Source: Sulfoacidibacillus thermotolerans
GTDB taxonomy: Bacteria > Bacillota > Bacilli > Alicyclobacillales > SLC66
DNA length: 64,000 nucleotides
Assembly: GCF_003144315.1 (NCBI RefSeq)
Contig: NZ_MPDK01000005.1
Location: 1 to 64,000, forward strand
Direction of reading: 5' to 3'
The translations under genes and the position numbers were made by a program. This document shows, piece after piece, positions 55,276 to 64,000 of the stretch (its first letter is position 1; each line of letters opens with the position of its first letter). Under the pieces are notes generated by a model. The model made no database searches, had not been told where the DNA came from, and was given only the letters and a program-made list of their open reading frames with translations.

Positions 55276-56280
55276 ATGCCGGAGGTATTATCCCAAGGTG
55301 AAATTGACGCCTTGTTATCCGCGCTCACTTCCGGCGAATTGTCAGCGGAGGAGATCAAGCGCGACGATGCGCAAATGCGCGTTCGCACGTATGATTTTAA
55401 GCGGGCGATGCGCTTTTCTAAGGAACATTTGCGAACGATCTCGCGCATTTACGAACACTATTCGCGACTGTTAGCGAATTATCTCTCTGCGCAAACGCGA
55501 ACAGTGGTACAAATTACGGTAACCTCTGTCGATCAAGTGCCGTTTGAAGAATTTGTGCGGTCCATTCCTTCTGTGACAGTGATTCACGTAGTCGACGTAC
55601 AACCGCTTGGCGGAAAGTTTCTTCTTGAGATGGGGACGGATTTGTCTTTCGCGACGCTTGATCGCTTGTTTGGTGGAACTGGGCGTTCAACAATCGAGGG
55701 ACATAAACTTACAGAGATTGACACGATGGTTCTTGAGCGGTTGTTTTCGCGGTCCTTGTCAACTTTGACCACCGCCTGGTCGGGAATTGCTGATTTAAAA
55801 CTTAGTTACGATAGTCTAGAGATTAATCCACAATTTATACAGATTGTCAATCCTAATGATATCGTACTCGTGGTGTCTCTATCCGTAACAATGGGTTCTG
55901 TCCATGGAATGATCAATGTTTGTATGCCTCATGTTGTCCTAGAATCTGTGATGCCACGATTGAGCGCCCGCTTCGCTTTTTCTGGGACAAGTCACGCGGA
56001 CAGTGAAGCAAATCGAGGGAAAGTGGAACTGCTCGCAAAGCACATGGATCGGGTCGCCGTGGTGATGACGGCTGAATTGGGGCGTACTGAGATTCAAGTC
56101 AATGATTTATTGAATTTACAAATCGGGGATGTGCTTACACTGGATCAAGCAATCTCAGAACCGCTCGCGATTCGTGTGGGAGATGAGGTTAAATATCGTG
56201 GGTTCCCTGGAAAAGTAAGAGGGCATTACGCTTTGAAGATTACGCAAGTTGTGGAAGAAGGTGCGGAAAATGGCGAGTGA
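55276..56280 (+). CDS. fliM: Flagellar motor switch protein FliM
   Basis: The 334-residue protein begins with the CheY-binding segment (VLSQGEIDALLSALT) and continues with the CheC-like middle domain (RSIPSVTVIHVVDVQPLGGK, EIDTMVLERLFSR) and a SpoA-type C-terminus. The ATG at 55276 lies seven bases after AAGGAGG; an ATG two codons earlier is too close. Standard length. Confidence 0.96.
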   Translation: MPEVLSQGEIDALLSALTSGELSAEEIKRDDAQMRVRTYDFKRAMRFSKEHLRTISRIYEHYSRLLANYLSAQTRTVVQITVTSVDQVPFEEFVRSIPSVTVIHVVDVQPLGGKFLLEMGTDLSFATLDRLFGGTGRSTIEGHKLTEIDTMVLERLFSRSLSTLTTAWSGIADLKLSYDSLEINPQFIQIVNPNDIVLVVSLSVTMGSVHGMINVCMPHVVLESVMPRLSARFAFSGTSHADSEANRGKVELLAKHMDRVAVVMTAELGRTEIQVNDLLNLQIGDVLTLDQAISEPLAIRVGDEVKYRGFPGKVRGHYALKITQVVEEGAENGE

Positions 56281-57460
56281 TTTTCTCTCGCAAGAAGAAA
56301 TCGATGCACTGCTTGCAGGAAATGGCAGTCAAGCGAGTGATGCAGTAACTCCGGAGCCTTCGGATGAGGATCTTTTATCTTTATTTGATCGCGATGCACT
56401 CGGAGAGATAGGCAATATATCCTTTGGAACAGCAGCAACGGCATTATCAACTTTACTGCGCCAAAAGGTTAATATTACGACCCCGCAGGTCAGATTATTA
56501 AAACCGAATCAATTAAACCAAGACTTTCCTGTCCCGCACGTAGCGGCGCGCGTGGAATATACAGAAGGCCTATCTGGCAGCAATATCCTCATGATTCTTG
56601 TCGATGATGCAAAGATTATCGCAGATCTCATGTTAGGCGGTGATGGGACAGCTCCCTCAGAAGAACTGAATGAATTGCACATTAGTGCAGTGGCTGAAGC
56701 GATGAATCAAATGATGGGTTCAGCTTCGACTTCGATGTCTACAATGTTTCATCGCACCGTGAATATTTCCCCCCCGGTGGTAGAAGTTGTCGATTTAAAG
56801 CAGGAAACGGATCATTTATTTACTGGATTTGCAGAAGAGTTGCTTGTCGAAGTTTCTTTTCACCTGCAAGTCGGTAACTTAATCGATTCAAATATCATGC
56901 AGATGTTGCCATTGTCATTTGCAAAGTTATTAGTACAAATGCTCATGGGGACAACGGAGCAGGCGGCGCAAGCTCCAACGTCTGCTCCTGTAGCAACTGC
57001 CGCGGCAGAAGTCGCAACAGCAGCGGCAACACAAGCTTACGCTGGCAGTGGGCAAGCCACATCGCAGCAGCTGAGGGGAGGAACAAAATCATCTAGTGCA
57101 GCGGTTGATCCAGAGCCAAAGATTACTTCGCAACGCGAGCAACCAGTTGTAGAACGGGCTGTTTTTAGCGCGTTTGATGAGGCGCCTGCAACGCATGCCG
57201 GAAGAAATCTTGATTTATTATTAGATATTCCTCTGGGGTTGACGGTCGAGTTAGGTCGTACAAAAAAATTAATCCGAGATATTTTAGATCTTGCTCCGGG
57301 TTCGATCATTGAACTTGAAGCTTTAGCTGGCGAACCCGTCGATATCTTGGTGAATAACAAGTTGATTGCACGTGGCGAGGTGGTTGTCATTGATGAAAAA
57401 TTCGGAGTGCGAGTGACTGATATTTTAAGTCCAGCAGAGCGAATCAAAAGACTACAATAA
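56270..57460 (+). CDS. fliY: Flagellar motor switch phosphatase FliY (FliN-fused CheC type)
   Basis: The 396-residue protein has an N-terminal CheY-binding peptide (FLSQEEIDALLAG), a CheC-like phosphatase domain (about 40-230, including EIGNISFGTAATALS and SAVAEAMNQMMGSAST with the active Glu/Asn pair), an Ala/Gln-rich linker (about 230-310) and a C-terminal FliN SpoA domain (LDIPLGLTVELGRTKKLIRD). It dephosphorylates CheY-P and forms the C-ring base. The ATG at 56270 lies inside fliM. Confidence 0.95.
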   Translation: MASDFLSQEEIDALLAGNGSQASDAVTPEPSDEDLLSLFDRDALGEIGNISFGTAATALSTLLRQKVNITTPQVRLLKPNQLNQDFPVPHVAARVEYTEGLSGSNILMILVDDAKIIADLMLGGDGTAPSEELNELHISAVAEAMNQMMGSASTSMSTMFHRTVNISPPVVEVVDLKQETDHLFTGFAEELLVEVSFHLQVGNLIDSNIMQMLPLSFAKLLVQMLMGTTEQAAQAPTSAPVATAAAEVATAAATQAYAGSGQATSQQLRGGTKSSSAAVDPEPKITSQREQPVVERAVFSAFDEAPATHAGRNLDLLLDIPLGLTVELGRTKKLIRDILDLAPGSIIELEALAGEPVDILVNNKLIARGEVVVIDEKFGVRVTDILSPAERIKRLQ

Positions 57461-57502
57461 CTAATCAACTGATTTTTTACTGGGAAGGGAAGGGGATTCG
57501 AT

Positions 57503-57868
57503 ATGTCTAAAAATGTACTTATTGTAGATGATGCCGCCTTTATGCGGATGATGATTAGAGAAATATTGACAAAAAACGGATATCAGGTTGTGGGGGAAGC
57601 GGGCGACGGACAACAAGCAGTTGATAAATATAAGGAACTTCGTCCGGATCTTGTAACTATGGATATCACCATGCCAGAGAAAGATGGGATTCAGGCACTC
57701 AAAGAGATTCGCGCGTTAGACCCTGCGGCTCGGATCATTATGTGTTCTGCAATGGGACAACAAGGGATGGTTATTGAGGCGATTCAAGCGGGAGCTAAAG
57801 ACTTTATCGTTAAACCCTTTCAAGCGGATCGAGTTCTTGAAGCTGTCCGAAAAACGTTGGGGTTGTAA
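57503..57868 (+). CDS. cheY: Chemotaxis response regulator CheY
   Basis: The 121-residue single-domain receiver has the phosphoacceptor Asp in LVTMDITMPEKDG, the acidic pair (VDDAAF), the Thr/Ser switch residue near IMCSAMG and the conserved Lys (FIVKPF). Phosphorylated CheY binds FliM. It is encoded between fliY and fliO as in B. subtilis. Confidence 0.96.
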   Translation: MSKNVLIVDDAAFMRMMIREILTKNGYQVVGEAGDGQQAVDKYKELRPDLVTMDITMPEKDGIQALKEIRALDPAARIIMCSAMGQQGMVIEAIQAGAKDFIVKPFQADRVLEAVRKTLGL

Positions 57869-58392
57869 TGAACGGTTTTGCGAGTGCGTTTGAATTTTTA
57901 CTCAGTCTTCTATTCATCATTTTTTTGGCGATCGTCTCAATACGGCTGCTAGGGAAAAAGACGCTTGATCTCTCTGGGAATCGTTATGTGCGCATTATCT
58001 CTGCGCAATCTCTCGGGCAAAACAAGTCTTTGCATACAGTGGTGGTAGATGACAAGACCGTTCTTTTAGTAGGTGTGGGGACACATGTAGAGTTAGTTGC
58101 GCGATTTGACGACACCGCGTTGGCTGAGAAACTCTTAGCTGCAGATAAGGGGCGGCGTGAGACAGCAAACTCAATGTTTTATCCCGCATTTTCGTGGTTG
58201 GATGCGAAGTGGCGAAAGGTTCGATCTGTTGATCAGGATGAGGTAAAACCTGATTTCTCCGTTTTTTTGCGCGATCGGTTTGAACTGCTGAAAAGTAAAC
58301 GACAGGAAGCGCTGGGGGCAGAGGAAGAAAAGTCAATACCAGATGAGAGGATCCAAGCTTCGGAAGTTACCCATCAGGAGAAACAGTTATGA
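57868..58392 (+). CDS. fliO: Flagellar biosynthetic protein FliO/FliZ
   Basis: The 174-residue protein has an N-terminal TM helix (FLLSLLFIIFLAIVSIRLLG) and a conserved FliO stretch (SAQSLGQNKSLHTVVVDDKTVLLVG in shorter blocks). It assists FliP assembly into the export gate. The ATG overlaps the cheY stop (TAATG). Confidence 0.9.
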   Translation: MNGFASAFEFLLSLLFIIFLAIVSIRLLGKKTLDLSGNRYVRIISAQSLGQNKSLHTVVVDDKTVLLVGVGTHVELVARFDDTALAEKLLAADKGRRETANSMFYPAFSWLDAKWRKVRSVDQDEVKPDFSVFLRDRFELLKSKRQEALGAEEEKSIPDERIQASEVTHQEKQL

Positions 58393-59147
58393 GATTGCGT
58401 GGACGTTCTGTGATTGTCGCTCTATTGCTCGCTCTGTTTGTACCTCATCTTGCTTTTGCCGCGACGAATATTGGGGTTCCAGGACTCTCAGTGTCCGTTT
58501 CACCGACAACGAGCCCTTCTGGGGTTGTCAGTGTGGTACAAATTCTCGTTTTATTGACGGTGTTGAGCCTCGCGCCAGCGATCCTCATTATGATGACTGC
58601 CTTTACCCGTATCGTTGTGGTGCTGTCATTTGTACGCAGTGCCCTCGCATTGCAAACCACACCGCCAAATCAGGTCATTATTGGCCTCGCGTTGTTTCTT
58701 ACCTTATTTGTGATGGGGCCGACGTTTCAAACCGTGAACAAAGATGCAGTTCAACCCTATTTGGCGGGACGTATCAGTCAAACAGCGGCTATTTCGCGTG
58801 CGGAGTATCCATTTAAAGTCTTTATGGCCAAGCAAACGAGGATTCAAGATGTGGATCTATTTTTGCAATACGAACATGAAGCACCGCCTAAATCACTAGC
58901 TAGCCTGCCGTTGACTACGCTTGTACCTGCCTTTGCGATTAGTGAACTAAAGACGGCATTTCAAATTGGTGTAATGATCTATATTCCTTTCCTTATCATT
59001 GATTTGGTTGTCGCGACGACGTTGATGTCGATGGGAATGATGATGTTGCCCCCTGTCCTCATTTCACTGCCTTTTAAGTTGCTATTATTTGTAATGGTGA
59101 ATGGGTGGTATTTAGTAGTTAAATCTTTGCTTGCTGGATTTCATTGA
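58389..59147 (+). CDS. fliP: Flagellar export gate protein FliP
   Basis: The 252-residue protein has a signal sequence (VIVALLLALFVPHLAFA), then four TM segments and the family motifs TAFTRIVVVLSFVRSAL, PPNQVIIGLALFLT and the DLVVATTLMSMGMMMLPP stretch. It overlaps the fliO stop. It forms the gate ring with FliQ and FliR. Confidence 0.95.
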   Translation: MRLRGRSVIVALLLALFVPHLAFAATNIGVPGLSVSVSPTTSPSGVVSVVQILVLLTVLSLAPAILIMMTAFTRIVVVLSFVRSALALQTTPPNQVIIGLALFLTLFVMGPTFQTVNKDAVQPYLAGRISQTAAISRAEYPFKVFMAKQTRIQDVDLFLQYEHEAPPKSLASLPLTTLVPAFAISELKTAFQIGVMIYIPFLIIDLVVATTLMSMGMMMLPPVLISLPFKLLLFVMVNGWYLVVKSLLAGFH

Positions 59148-59162
59148 TTAGGAGGGGATCGT

Positions 59163-59432
59163 CTGAACGGCAACTTTGTGATTGGGTTAGGTCAACAGGT
59201 GATCTTTATTGTATTGGAATTGACAGGTCCCATTTTGATCGTAGGAATGCTTGTGGGCTTAATCATAAGTATTTTCCAAGCGACTACGCAGATTCAGGAA
59301 CAAACTTTGACCTTTGTTCCTAAAATTGCTGCGATTATTGTCATTCTATTTTTGGCAGGACCGTGGATGTTAGGAACATTAACCCACTTTACATCAGATG
59401 TTTTAGGAAATTTACAGCGCTATATACAATAA
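59163..59432 (+). CDS. fliQ: Flagellar export gate protein FliQ, CTG start
   Basis: With a CTG start at 59163, six bases after GGAGGGG, the protein is 89 residues, the usual FliQ length, and gains the N-terminal residues (M)NGNFVIGLGQQ. The first GTG (59178) would delete five residues and leave 20 bases to the ribosome-binding site. Two TM segments and the FQATTQIQEQTLTFVPKI motif are clear. Part of the FliPQR gate. Confidence 0.88.
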   Translation: MNGNFVIGLGQQVIFIVLELTGPILIVGMLVGLIISIFQATTQIQEQTLTFVPKIAAIIVILFLAGPWMLGTLTHFTSDVLGNLQRYIQ

Positions 59433-60224
59433 ATGATGATTGGGATAACTTCTATACTCATTTTCCTGTTGATCTTCGTACGTGCAACTGGTGTTGTATT
59501 TGCATCTCCGATTTTTGGGAATCTGCAGATTCCGACTTTAGTGAAAATCGGATTGTCGTTTTACTTGTCTGTCATCATAGTGGAAAGTTTGCCTAAAACA
59601 ACGCTGCTTGCACATGGAGTTCTTGTCAATGCGACGACTTTTGTCCTCTTGCTTTTGCAAGAGGCGCTTGTCGGGATTGCTCTTGGCTTGATTGCAAACT
59701 TTATTTTTTATGCGATTCAGTTTGCGGGTGCGTTGCTCGATTTGCAAATCGGATTTTCGATGGTAAATCTAGTGAATCCTGGATTTTCGACCCCATCGAC
59801 ACCCCTTGCGAATCTGCTCTACATTTTATTTGCCCTATTTTTTCTCGGAGTTCACGGCGATTACAGTGTCATATTGGCTATCTTACAAAGTTATCGCTAT
59901 GTTCCGATCGGTTCTGCCCACTTTGGGGGGCCGGTAGCGGATGTTTTTTTACATGCGACGATCACTTTGTTCCTGATTGCCGTAGAGATTGCTGCTCCGG
60001 TTATGTTAGCTATTTTCTTGACAAATATTGCTTTTGCTGTGGCGTCACGTGCGGTTCCGCAAATGAATGTATTTTTTGTTGGGCTTCCCATTACGCTGTT
60101 TTTAGGGTTAGGACTTGTAGGTGTTCTCATGCCAGCATTTGTCGCTTTGATGCGTGAATTGATTTATACAATGGATCAACAGTTGAATCAACTTTTACTG
60201 GCTTTGGGGAGTGGCAGCGCCTGA
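59433..60224 (+). CDS. fliR: Flagellar export gate protein FliR
   Basis: The 263-residue protein has about six TM segments and FliR motifs (IFVRATGVVFASPIFGN, LVGIALGLIANFIFYAIQFAG, FSTPSTPLANLLY, RAVPQMNVFFVGLP). The ATG directly abuts the fliQ stop, and the stop overlaps the flhB ATG. Confidence 0.95.
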   Translation: MMIGITSILIFLLIFVRATGVVFASPIFGNLQIPTLVKIGLSFYLSVIIVESLPKTTLLAHGVLVNATTFVLLLLQEALVGIALGLIANFIFYAIQFAGALLDLQIGFSMVNLVNPGFSTPSTPLANLLYILFALFFLGVHGDYSVILAILQSYRYVPIGSAHFGGPVADVFLHATITLFLIAVEIAAPVMLAIFLTNIAFAVASRAVPQMNVFFVGLPITLFLGLGLVGVLMPAFVALMRELIYTMDQQLNQLLLALGSGSA

Positions 60225-61297
60225 TGCAATGGAATTTACAGCTTTTTGCTGAAAAAACGGAGCAACCCACAGCACGGCGCAAGACGGAGGCTAAGCGAAA
60301 AGGACAAGTTGCAAGAAGTCCCGATTTGACGGCTGCTGTCGGATTTTTAGCGTTAGTGGGCAGCCTTTGGTTGTTTGGTGGAGGGCTTTTGTCAGCACTC
60401 TGGCAAGCGATGATCTTGTTATTAGGTCAAGGCACCTTGCAAGCAGCGCATGTAACACTTGATCGTGGGGATGTGCAATTTGCCTTCATACATGTTTTTT
60501 CAGCATTAATACCGATTGTTCTAACTGGACTTGGAGTGGGGTTATTGACAGCTTTTGCGCAAGTTGGCCCTATGTTTGTGCCGAGTTTACTTGTTCCAGA
60601 TTTTACACGAATCGATTTTTTAAAAGGAGTTGCGCGGTTTTTCTCAGTGCGTTCGATTGAAGAGTTAATTAAATCGATGATCAAATTGGGAATTATCGCG
60701 ATTGCAGTCTATCTTGCCATCATGGCGAGTGCGCCTCAGGTCTTGATGTTGGTTGGAGCTGATCCTGCTCAATTGTTTGCATTATTTATAAACAGTGCAT
60801 TGATGATCTTTTTGTATGTTGCAGTTGCTTTTCTTGTCTTGTCGTTTGCTGACTTTTTGTTTCAGCGCTTTCAATTTAATCGCAATATCAAGATGACGAA
60901 ACAGGAAGTCAAAGATGAGATGAAACAAGCAGAGGGGAATCCAGCAATTAAACGTAAGATTCGTGAACGCGGTCGCGCAATCGCTCGTCGACGGATGTTA
61001 CATAAAGTTCCAACAGCCGATGTAATCATTACCAATCCCACGCATTATGCGGTTGCACTGCGATATGACGCGAAAACCATGCATGCTCCACAGGTCATTG
61101 CGAAAGGCAGCGACCAGTTGGCGCATAAAATTCGCGAAATTGCGATCCAACATGATGTGCCTATCGTTGAGAACCGACCATTAGCACGATCGCTTTATCA
61201 GTTGACAGAGATTGACGAGTTTGTGCCGCCTGAGTTATTTGCAGCCGTCGCAGAAGTTCTTGCTTATGTTTATCGCCTGCAAAAGCGTAACGTCTAA
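60224..61297 (+). CDS. flhB: Flagellar export switch protein FlhB
   Basis: The 357-residue protein begins AEKTEQPTARRKTEAKRKGQ, has four TM segments and the self-cleavage site VIITNPTHYAVALRYD (NPTH), followed by the autocleaved C-terminal domain. It switches export from rod/hook to filament substrates after hook-length measurement by FliK. Confidence 0.96.
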   Translation: MQWNLQLFAEKTEQPTARRKTEAKRKGQVARSPDLTAAVGFLALVGSLWLFGGGLLSALWQAMILLLGQGTLQAAHVTLDRGDVQFAFIHVFSALIPIVLTGLGVGLLTAFAQVGPMFVPSLLVPDFTRIDFLKGVARFFSVRSIEELIKSMIKLGIIAIAVYLAIMASAPQVLMLVGADPAQLFALFINSALMIFLYVAVAFLVLSFADFLFQRFQFNRNIKMTKQEVKDEMKQAEGNPAIKRKIRERGRAIARRRMLHKVPTADVIITNPTHYAVALRYDAKTMHAPQVIAKGSDQLAHKIREIAIQHDVPIVENRPLARSLYQLTEIDEFVPPELFAAVAEVLAYVYRLQKRNV

Positions 61298-61351
61298 CTG
61301 CGTGAGTCAAGTTTTTAGCTCATTTTGTTGTGAAAGGGAGGGACGCAGCGA

Positions 61352-63388
61352 GTGAAAAAATTGACGTTGCTTCCCATTGTCGTTGTCATTGGTATTATTG
61401 CGATGTTAGTGATTCCGATATCGCCAGTTCTACTTAGCTTTTTGCTCATCTTAAACTTAGCGATCTCACTGACGATTCTGATGGTGGCGATGACGACGAA
61501 GGAGCCGCTGCAGTTTTCTATTTTCCCCTCGTTGTTATTGATCACGACTTTGTTTCGGCTTGCTTTGAATATCTCTTCAACGCGGCTGATCCTTACGCAA
61601 GGGTACGCGGGTCAGGTGATCGAAACGTTTGGCAGTTTTGTGATCAGTAGCAATGCGGTCGTAGGTGTCATCGTATTTGTTATTTTGATTATTATCCAGT
61701 TTATCGTCATTACAAAAGGCGCAGAGCGGGTTGCGGAGGTGGCTGCACGTTTTACCCTCGATGCGATGCCTGGTAAGCAAATCAGCATTGATGCAGACAT
61801 GAACTCTGGGCTAATTACAGAAGCGCAGGCGCGAGCACGTAGAAAAGCGATTGAACAAGAAGCGGATTTTTACGGTGCCATGGACGGGGCAAGCAAATTT
61901 GTGAAAGGCGATGCGATTGCTTCCATGATTATTGTTGCAGTCAATATCGTCGGTGGATTTATTATTGGCATGGCGCAGCAAGGACTCCCTTTTCAGACAG
62001 CGATCTCGACTTATACTGTGCTTTCTGTTGGCGATGGGTTAGTCAGTCAGATTCCAGCGCTGTTATTGTCCACTGCAACGGGTTTGATCGTCACGCGCTC
62101 ATCAAGTAGTGATGATTTTGGCGGCGATATCATGGTTCAAGTGTTTTCATCTCCCAAAACCCTCTACATTGTGGCAGTAGTGCTTTTTATGTTAGGAGCA
62201 TTTTCTCCCATTGGAATTTTGATCACAGGTCCGATCGCTGCCGTTCTCGCTTATTCAGCCTATCGAATGACACGCGTTCGCGCTGCACAACTCAAAGAAA
62301 CGAAACAAAAAGCTGAGATTGAGCGTGCAAAGACGGTGAAGAGCCCAGAGAGCATGTATCAATTGATTCAAGTAGAACCGATTGAATTTGAGTTTGGCTA
62401 TGCAATTGTTCCCTTAGCAGATTCAAAGCAAGGAGGCGACTTGCTGGAGCGGGTTGCTTTAATTCGCCGTCAAATTGCGCTTGACTTGGGTATTGTGGTG
62501 CCGATGATCCGCTTTCGTGACGATATTCAATTGCGACCGAGTGAATATGTAGTACGCATTCGTGGGACAGAAGTGGCACGTTATGAACTCATGATCGGTC
62601 ACTATCTTGCTATGAGTGGGGGGGTGACTGATCCTGCAGTTGTTGGGATTCCAACAAAAGAACCGGCGTTTTCGCTGCCGGCTGAATGGATCAGTGAATC
62701 GATGCGGGAGAAAGCACTGATTGCTGGGTATACGGTAGTCGATGCGCCTTCTGTGATTGCTACGCATCTTACGGAAATTATCAAACGAAATGCGCGCGAA
62801 TTGCTCGGGCGTCAAGAGGTAAAGACGCTGCTTGACACTGTAAAGGAGCGTCAGCCCGTCTTAGTTGAAGAATTGGTTCCACAACTATTGACAGTCGGAG
62901 ATGTGCAAAAAGTACTTGGTAATCTGCTCGATGAACAAGTTTCCATTCGCGACTTGCCGACGATTTTGGAAGTGTTAGCTGATCAAGCGCGTTACACAAA
63001 AGACCCGGATGTGCTCACAGAGTTTGTTCGACAAAGATTAAGTCGCCAGATTACAGCGCAAGTGCGCGCAGGTGCTTTTTCGGCCATCACTGCGATTACG
63101 CTAAGTCAACCTACTGAACGGCGCCTTGAAGAACATCTGCACCACACGGAACACGGTACGCATTTGGCACTTGATCCGCGATTGACGCAACAGTTATTAA
63201 AGGCCGTGAGCGACCATACGGGACGCTTGGCTGCACTTGGGAAAACTGCAATATTGCTCGTGTCGCCACAAATACGCGCACATTTGCGACGGCTTTTGCA
63301 ACGATCGCTTCCTGATCTATCCGTTTTGTCATATGCCGAATTAGATCCAGATACTCCAGTTGAAAATGGAGGGGTGGTGAATCTATAG
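61352..63388 (+). CDS. flhA: Flagellar export apparatus protein FlhA
   Basis: The 678-residue protein has about eight TM segments in its first half, the FHIPEP-type segments (ARFTLDAMPGKQISIDADMN, GLITEAQARARR, EADFYGAMDGASKFVKGDA) and a large cytoplasmic C-terminal domain. It is the substrate docking platform for FliH/I and export chaperones. The GTG at 61352 follows gggaggg. Confidence 0.96.
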   Translation: MKKLTLLPIVVVIGIIAMLVIPISPVLLSFLLILNLAISLTILMVAMTTKEPLQFSIFPSLLLITTLFRLALNISSTRLILTQGYAGQVIETFGSFVISSNAVVGVIVFVILIIIQFIVITKGAERVAEVAARFTLDAMPGKQISIDADMNSGLITEAQARARRKAIEQEADFYGAMDGASKFVKGDAIASMIIVAVNIVGGFIIGMAQQGLPFQTAISTYTVLSVGDGLVSQIPALLLSTATGLIVTRSSSSDDFGGDIMVQVFSSPKTLYIVAVVLFMLGAFSPIGILITGPIAAVLAYSAYRMTRVRAAQLKETKQKAEIERAKTVKSPESMYQLIQVEPIEFEFGYAIVPLADSKQGGDLLERVALIRRQIALDLGIVVPMIRFRDDIQLRPSEYVVRIRGTEVARYELMIGHYLAMSGGVTDPAVVGIPTKEPAFSLPAEWISESMREKALIAGYTVVDAPSVIATHLTEIIKRNARELLGRQEVKTLLDTVKERQPVLVEELVPQLLTVGDVQKVLGNLLDEQVSIRDLPTILEVLADQARYTKDPDVLTEFVRQRLSRQITAQVRAGAFSAITAITLSQPTERRLEEHLHHTEHGTHLALDPRLTQQLLKAVSDHTGRLAALGKTAILLVSPQIRAHLRRLLQRSLPDLSVLSYAELDPDTPVENGGVVNL

Positions 63389-64000
63389 ATGTTTATCAAA
63401 CGCTATGTGGCTAAAACAGTAAATGAAGCCCTCCAACAAATCCGTTCGGAACTTGGTCGTGACGCTGTGATTTTATCGCAAAAAAAAATCAAGGCTCGTG
63501 GCCTCGCAGGTTTGTTTGGACAACGGGTAGTGGAAATCGTGGCGGGGATTGATGAGGCAGGGAGTAAGAATTCCGGGCAAATGGAAAAAGTGGTTTCTCC
63601 CCCTCTTGCATCCTCATCTCCCGTTGTGTCTGTAAGCGAAACCCCAGCACCTCATATTGAAGCAAAGCGTTTACAATCACAGGAACAGCAATTGCAAGAA
63701 CCTGCGACACTTCTTCAAGCAGCATCTGTACAAGCGGAATTACAAGATATTCGAGCACTGCTCGGCACTCTGCTGATAGGTGAGATCGATGGTGTGCGAT
63801 CGCGCGAACTAGCAATGACTATGCAACAATTAACAGGAACTAGTTTATCGCAGACCCTGCTCCAGCGCTTTTTGCGTTTGCATGCAGAATCTGTAGGAAC
63901 AAATCCTGCGACTGCAACTACGGCAGCTTTACGCAGATTGGTTTCAGAAGTAATCGAGGAAGCAGGCAGTATTCGCGCACTTGATCCTAAGGATCGCTTG
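63389..64000 (+). CDS. flhF: Flagellar biosynthesis SRP-like GTPase FlhF, 3' end outside window
   Basis: The ATG at 63389 directly follows the flhA stop and the frame stays open for 204 codons to the window end. The N-terminus (MFIKRYVAKTVNEALQQIRS, then DAVILSQKKIK) matches FlhF. A Pro/Gln-rich linker (about 60-120) follows, and the visible end lies in the NB-helical region before the GTPase core, which is not in the window. It sets flagellar number and position. Confidence 0.92.
   Translation, partial: MFIKRYVAKTVNEALQQIRSELGRDAVILSQKKIKARGLAGLFGQRVVEIVAGIDEAGSKNSGQMEKVVSPPLASSSPVVSVSETPAPHIEAKRLQSQEQQLQEPATLLQAASVQAELQDIRALLGTLLIGEIDGVRSRELAMTMQQLTGTSLSQTLLQRFLRLHAESVGTNPATATTAALRRLVSEVIEEAGSIRALDPKDRL

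Overview
The window looks like a chromosomal segment of a spore-forming, flagellated member of the Bacilli (Bacillota). The evidence is the gene order rplS-rbgA-rnhB-yneF ... sucC-sucD-dprA-topA-trmFO-xerC-hslV-hslU-codY-flgB-flgC-fliE-fliF ... flhA-flhF, which matches the Bacillus subtilis chromosome, together with spore genes (cotJABC, tlp), CodY and frequent GTG/TTG starts behind strong Shine-Dalgarno sites. A lineage near Alicyclobacillaceae is plausible but is a guess. I see no insertion sequence, prophage, CRISPR array or rRNA.

Layout. 1-480: five tRNA genes (Gln, Thr, fMet, Phe, Cys), the first cut by the window edge. 633-9372: a carbohydrate island. A LacI-type repressor diverges from a GH39 glycosidase followed by a complete Opp/Dpp-type ABC transporter, and a palindromic operator sits on the predicted transcription start. 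9498-10561 (minus): cotJABC. 10875-15256: a PAS-HD-GYP protein, a PurM-superfamily kinase-like protein and an NCS1 permease, then a TIM-barrel-like protein with an SLH domain. 15285-18873: aminotransferase, HI0933-type flavoprotein, folB, a 38-residue membrane peptide and a thioesterase. 18921-26570: envelope genes, namely a kinase-like PASTA membrane protein lacking catalytic residues, a secreted glucosaminidase with seven N-terminal repeats, and a three-gene unit (O-antigen-ligase-like protein, unknown membrane protein, lipoprotein).

26717-44875 is conserved housekeeping (translation, RNA processing, TCA cycle, DNA uptake and topology, tRNA methylation, HslVU protease, CodY), interrupted by a minus-strand block (patatin-like, yifB, zinc-ribbon protein) and an MFS transporter. 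45467-64000 is the large flagellar operon flgB to flhF, with genes overlapping or a few bases apart. It encodes the rod, MS ring, C ring, ATPase complex, hook-length control and cap proteins, stator-associated protein, export gate and CheY.

The most notable observations are: an in-frame TAA inside the otherwise intact essential gene topA; flgD and fliQ apparently starting at CTG; absence of flgE from its conserved slot; an RNase HII-YraN fusion; the catalytically dead PASTA kinase-like protein; the unexplained Wzy-like/membrane/lipoprotein operon with a possible pseudoknot leader; and a PurM-like kinase paired with an NCS1 permease that may salvage a cofactor precursor.
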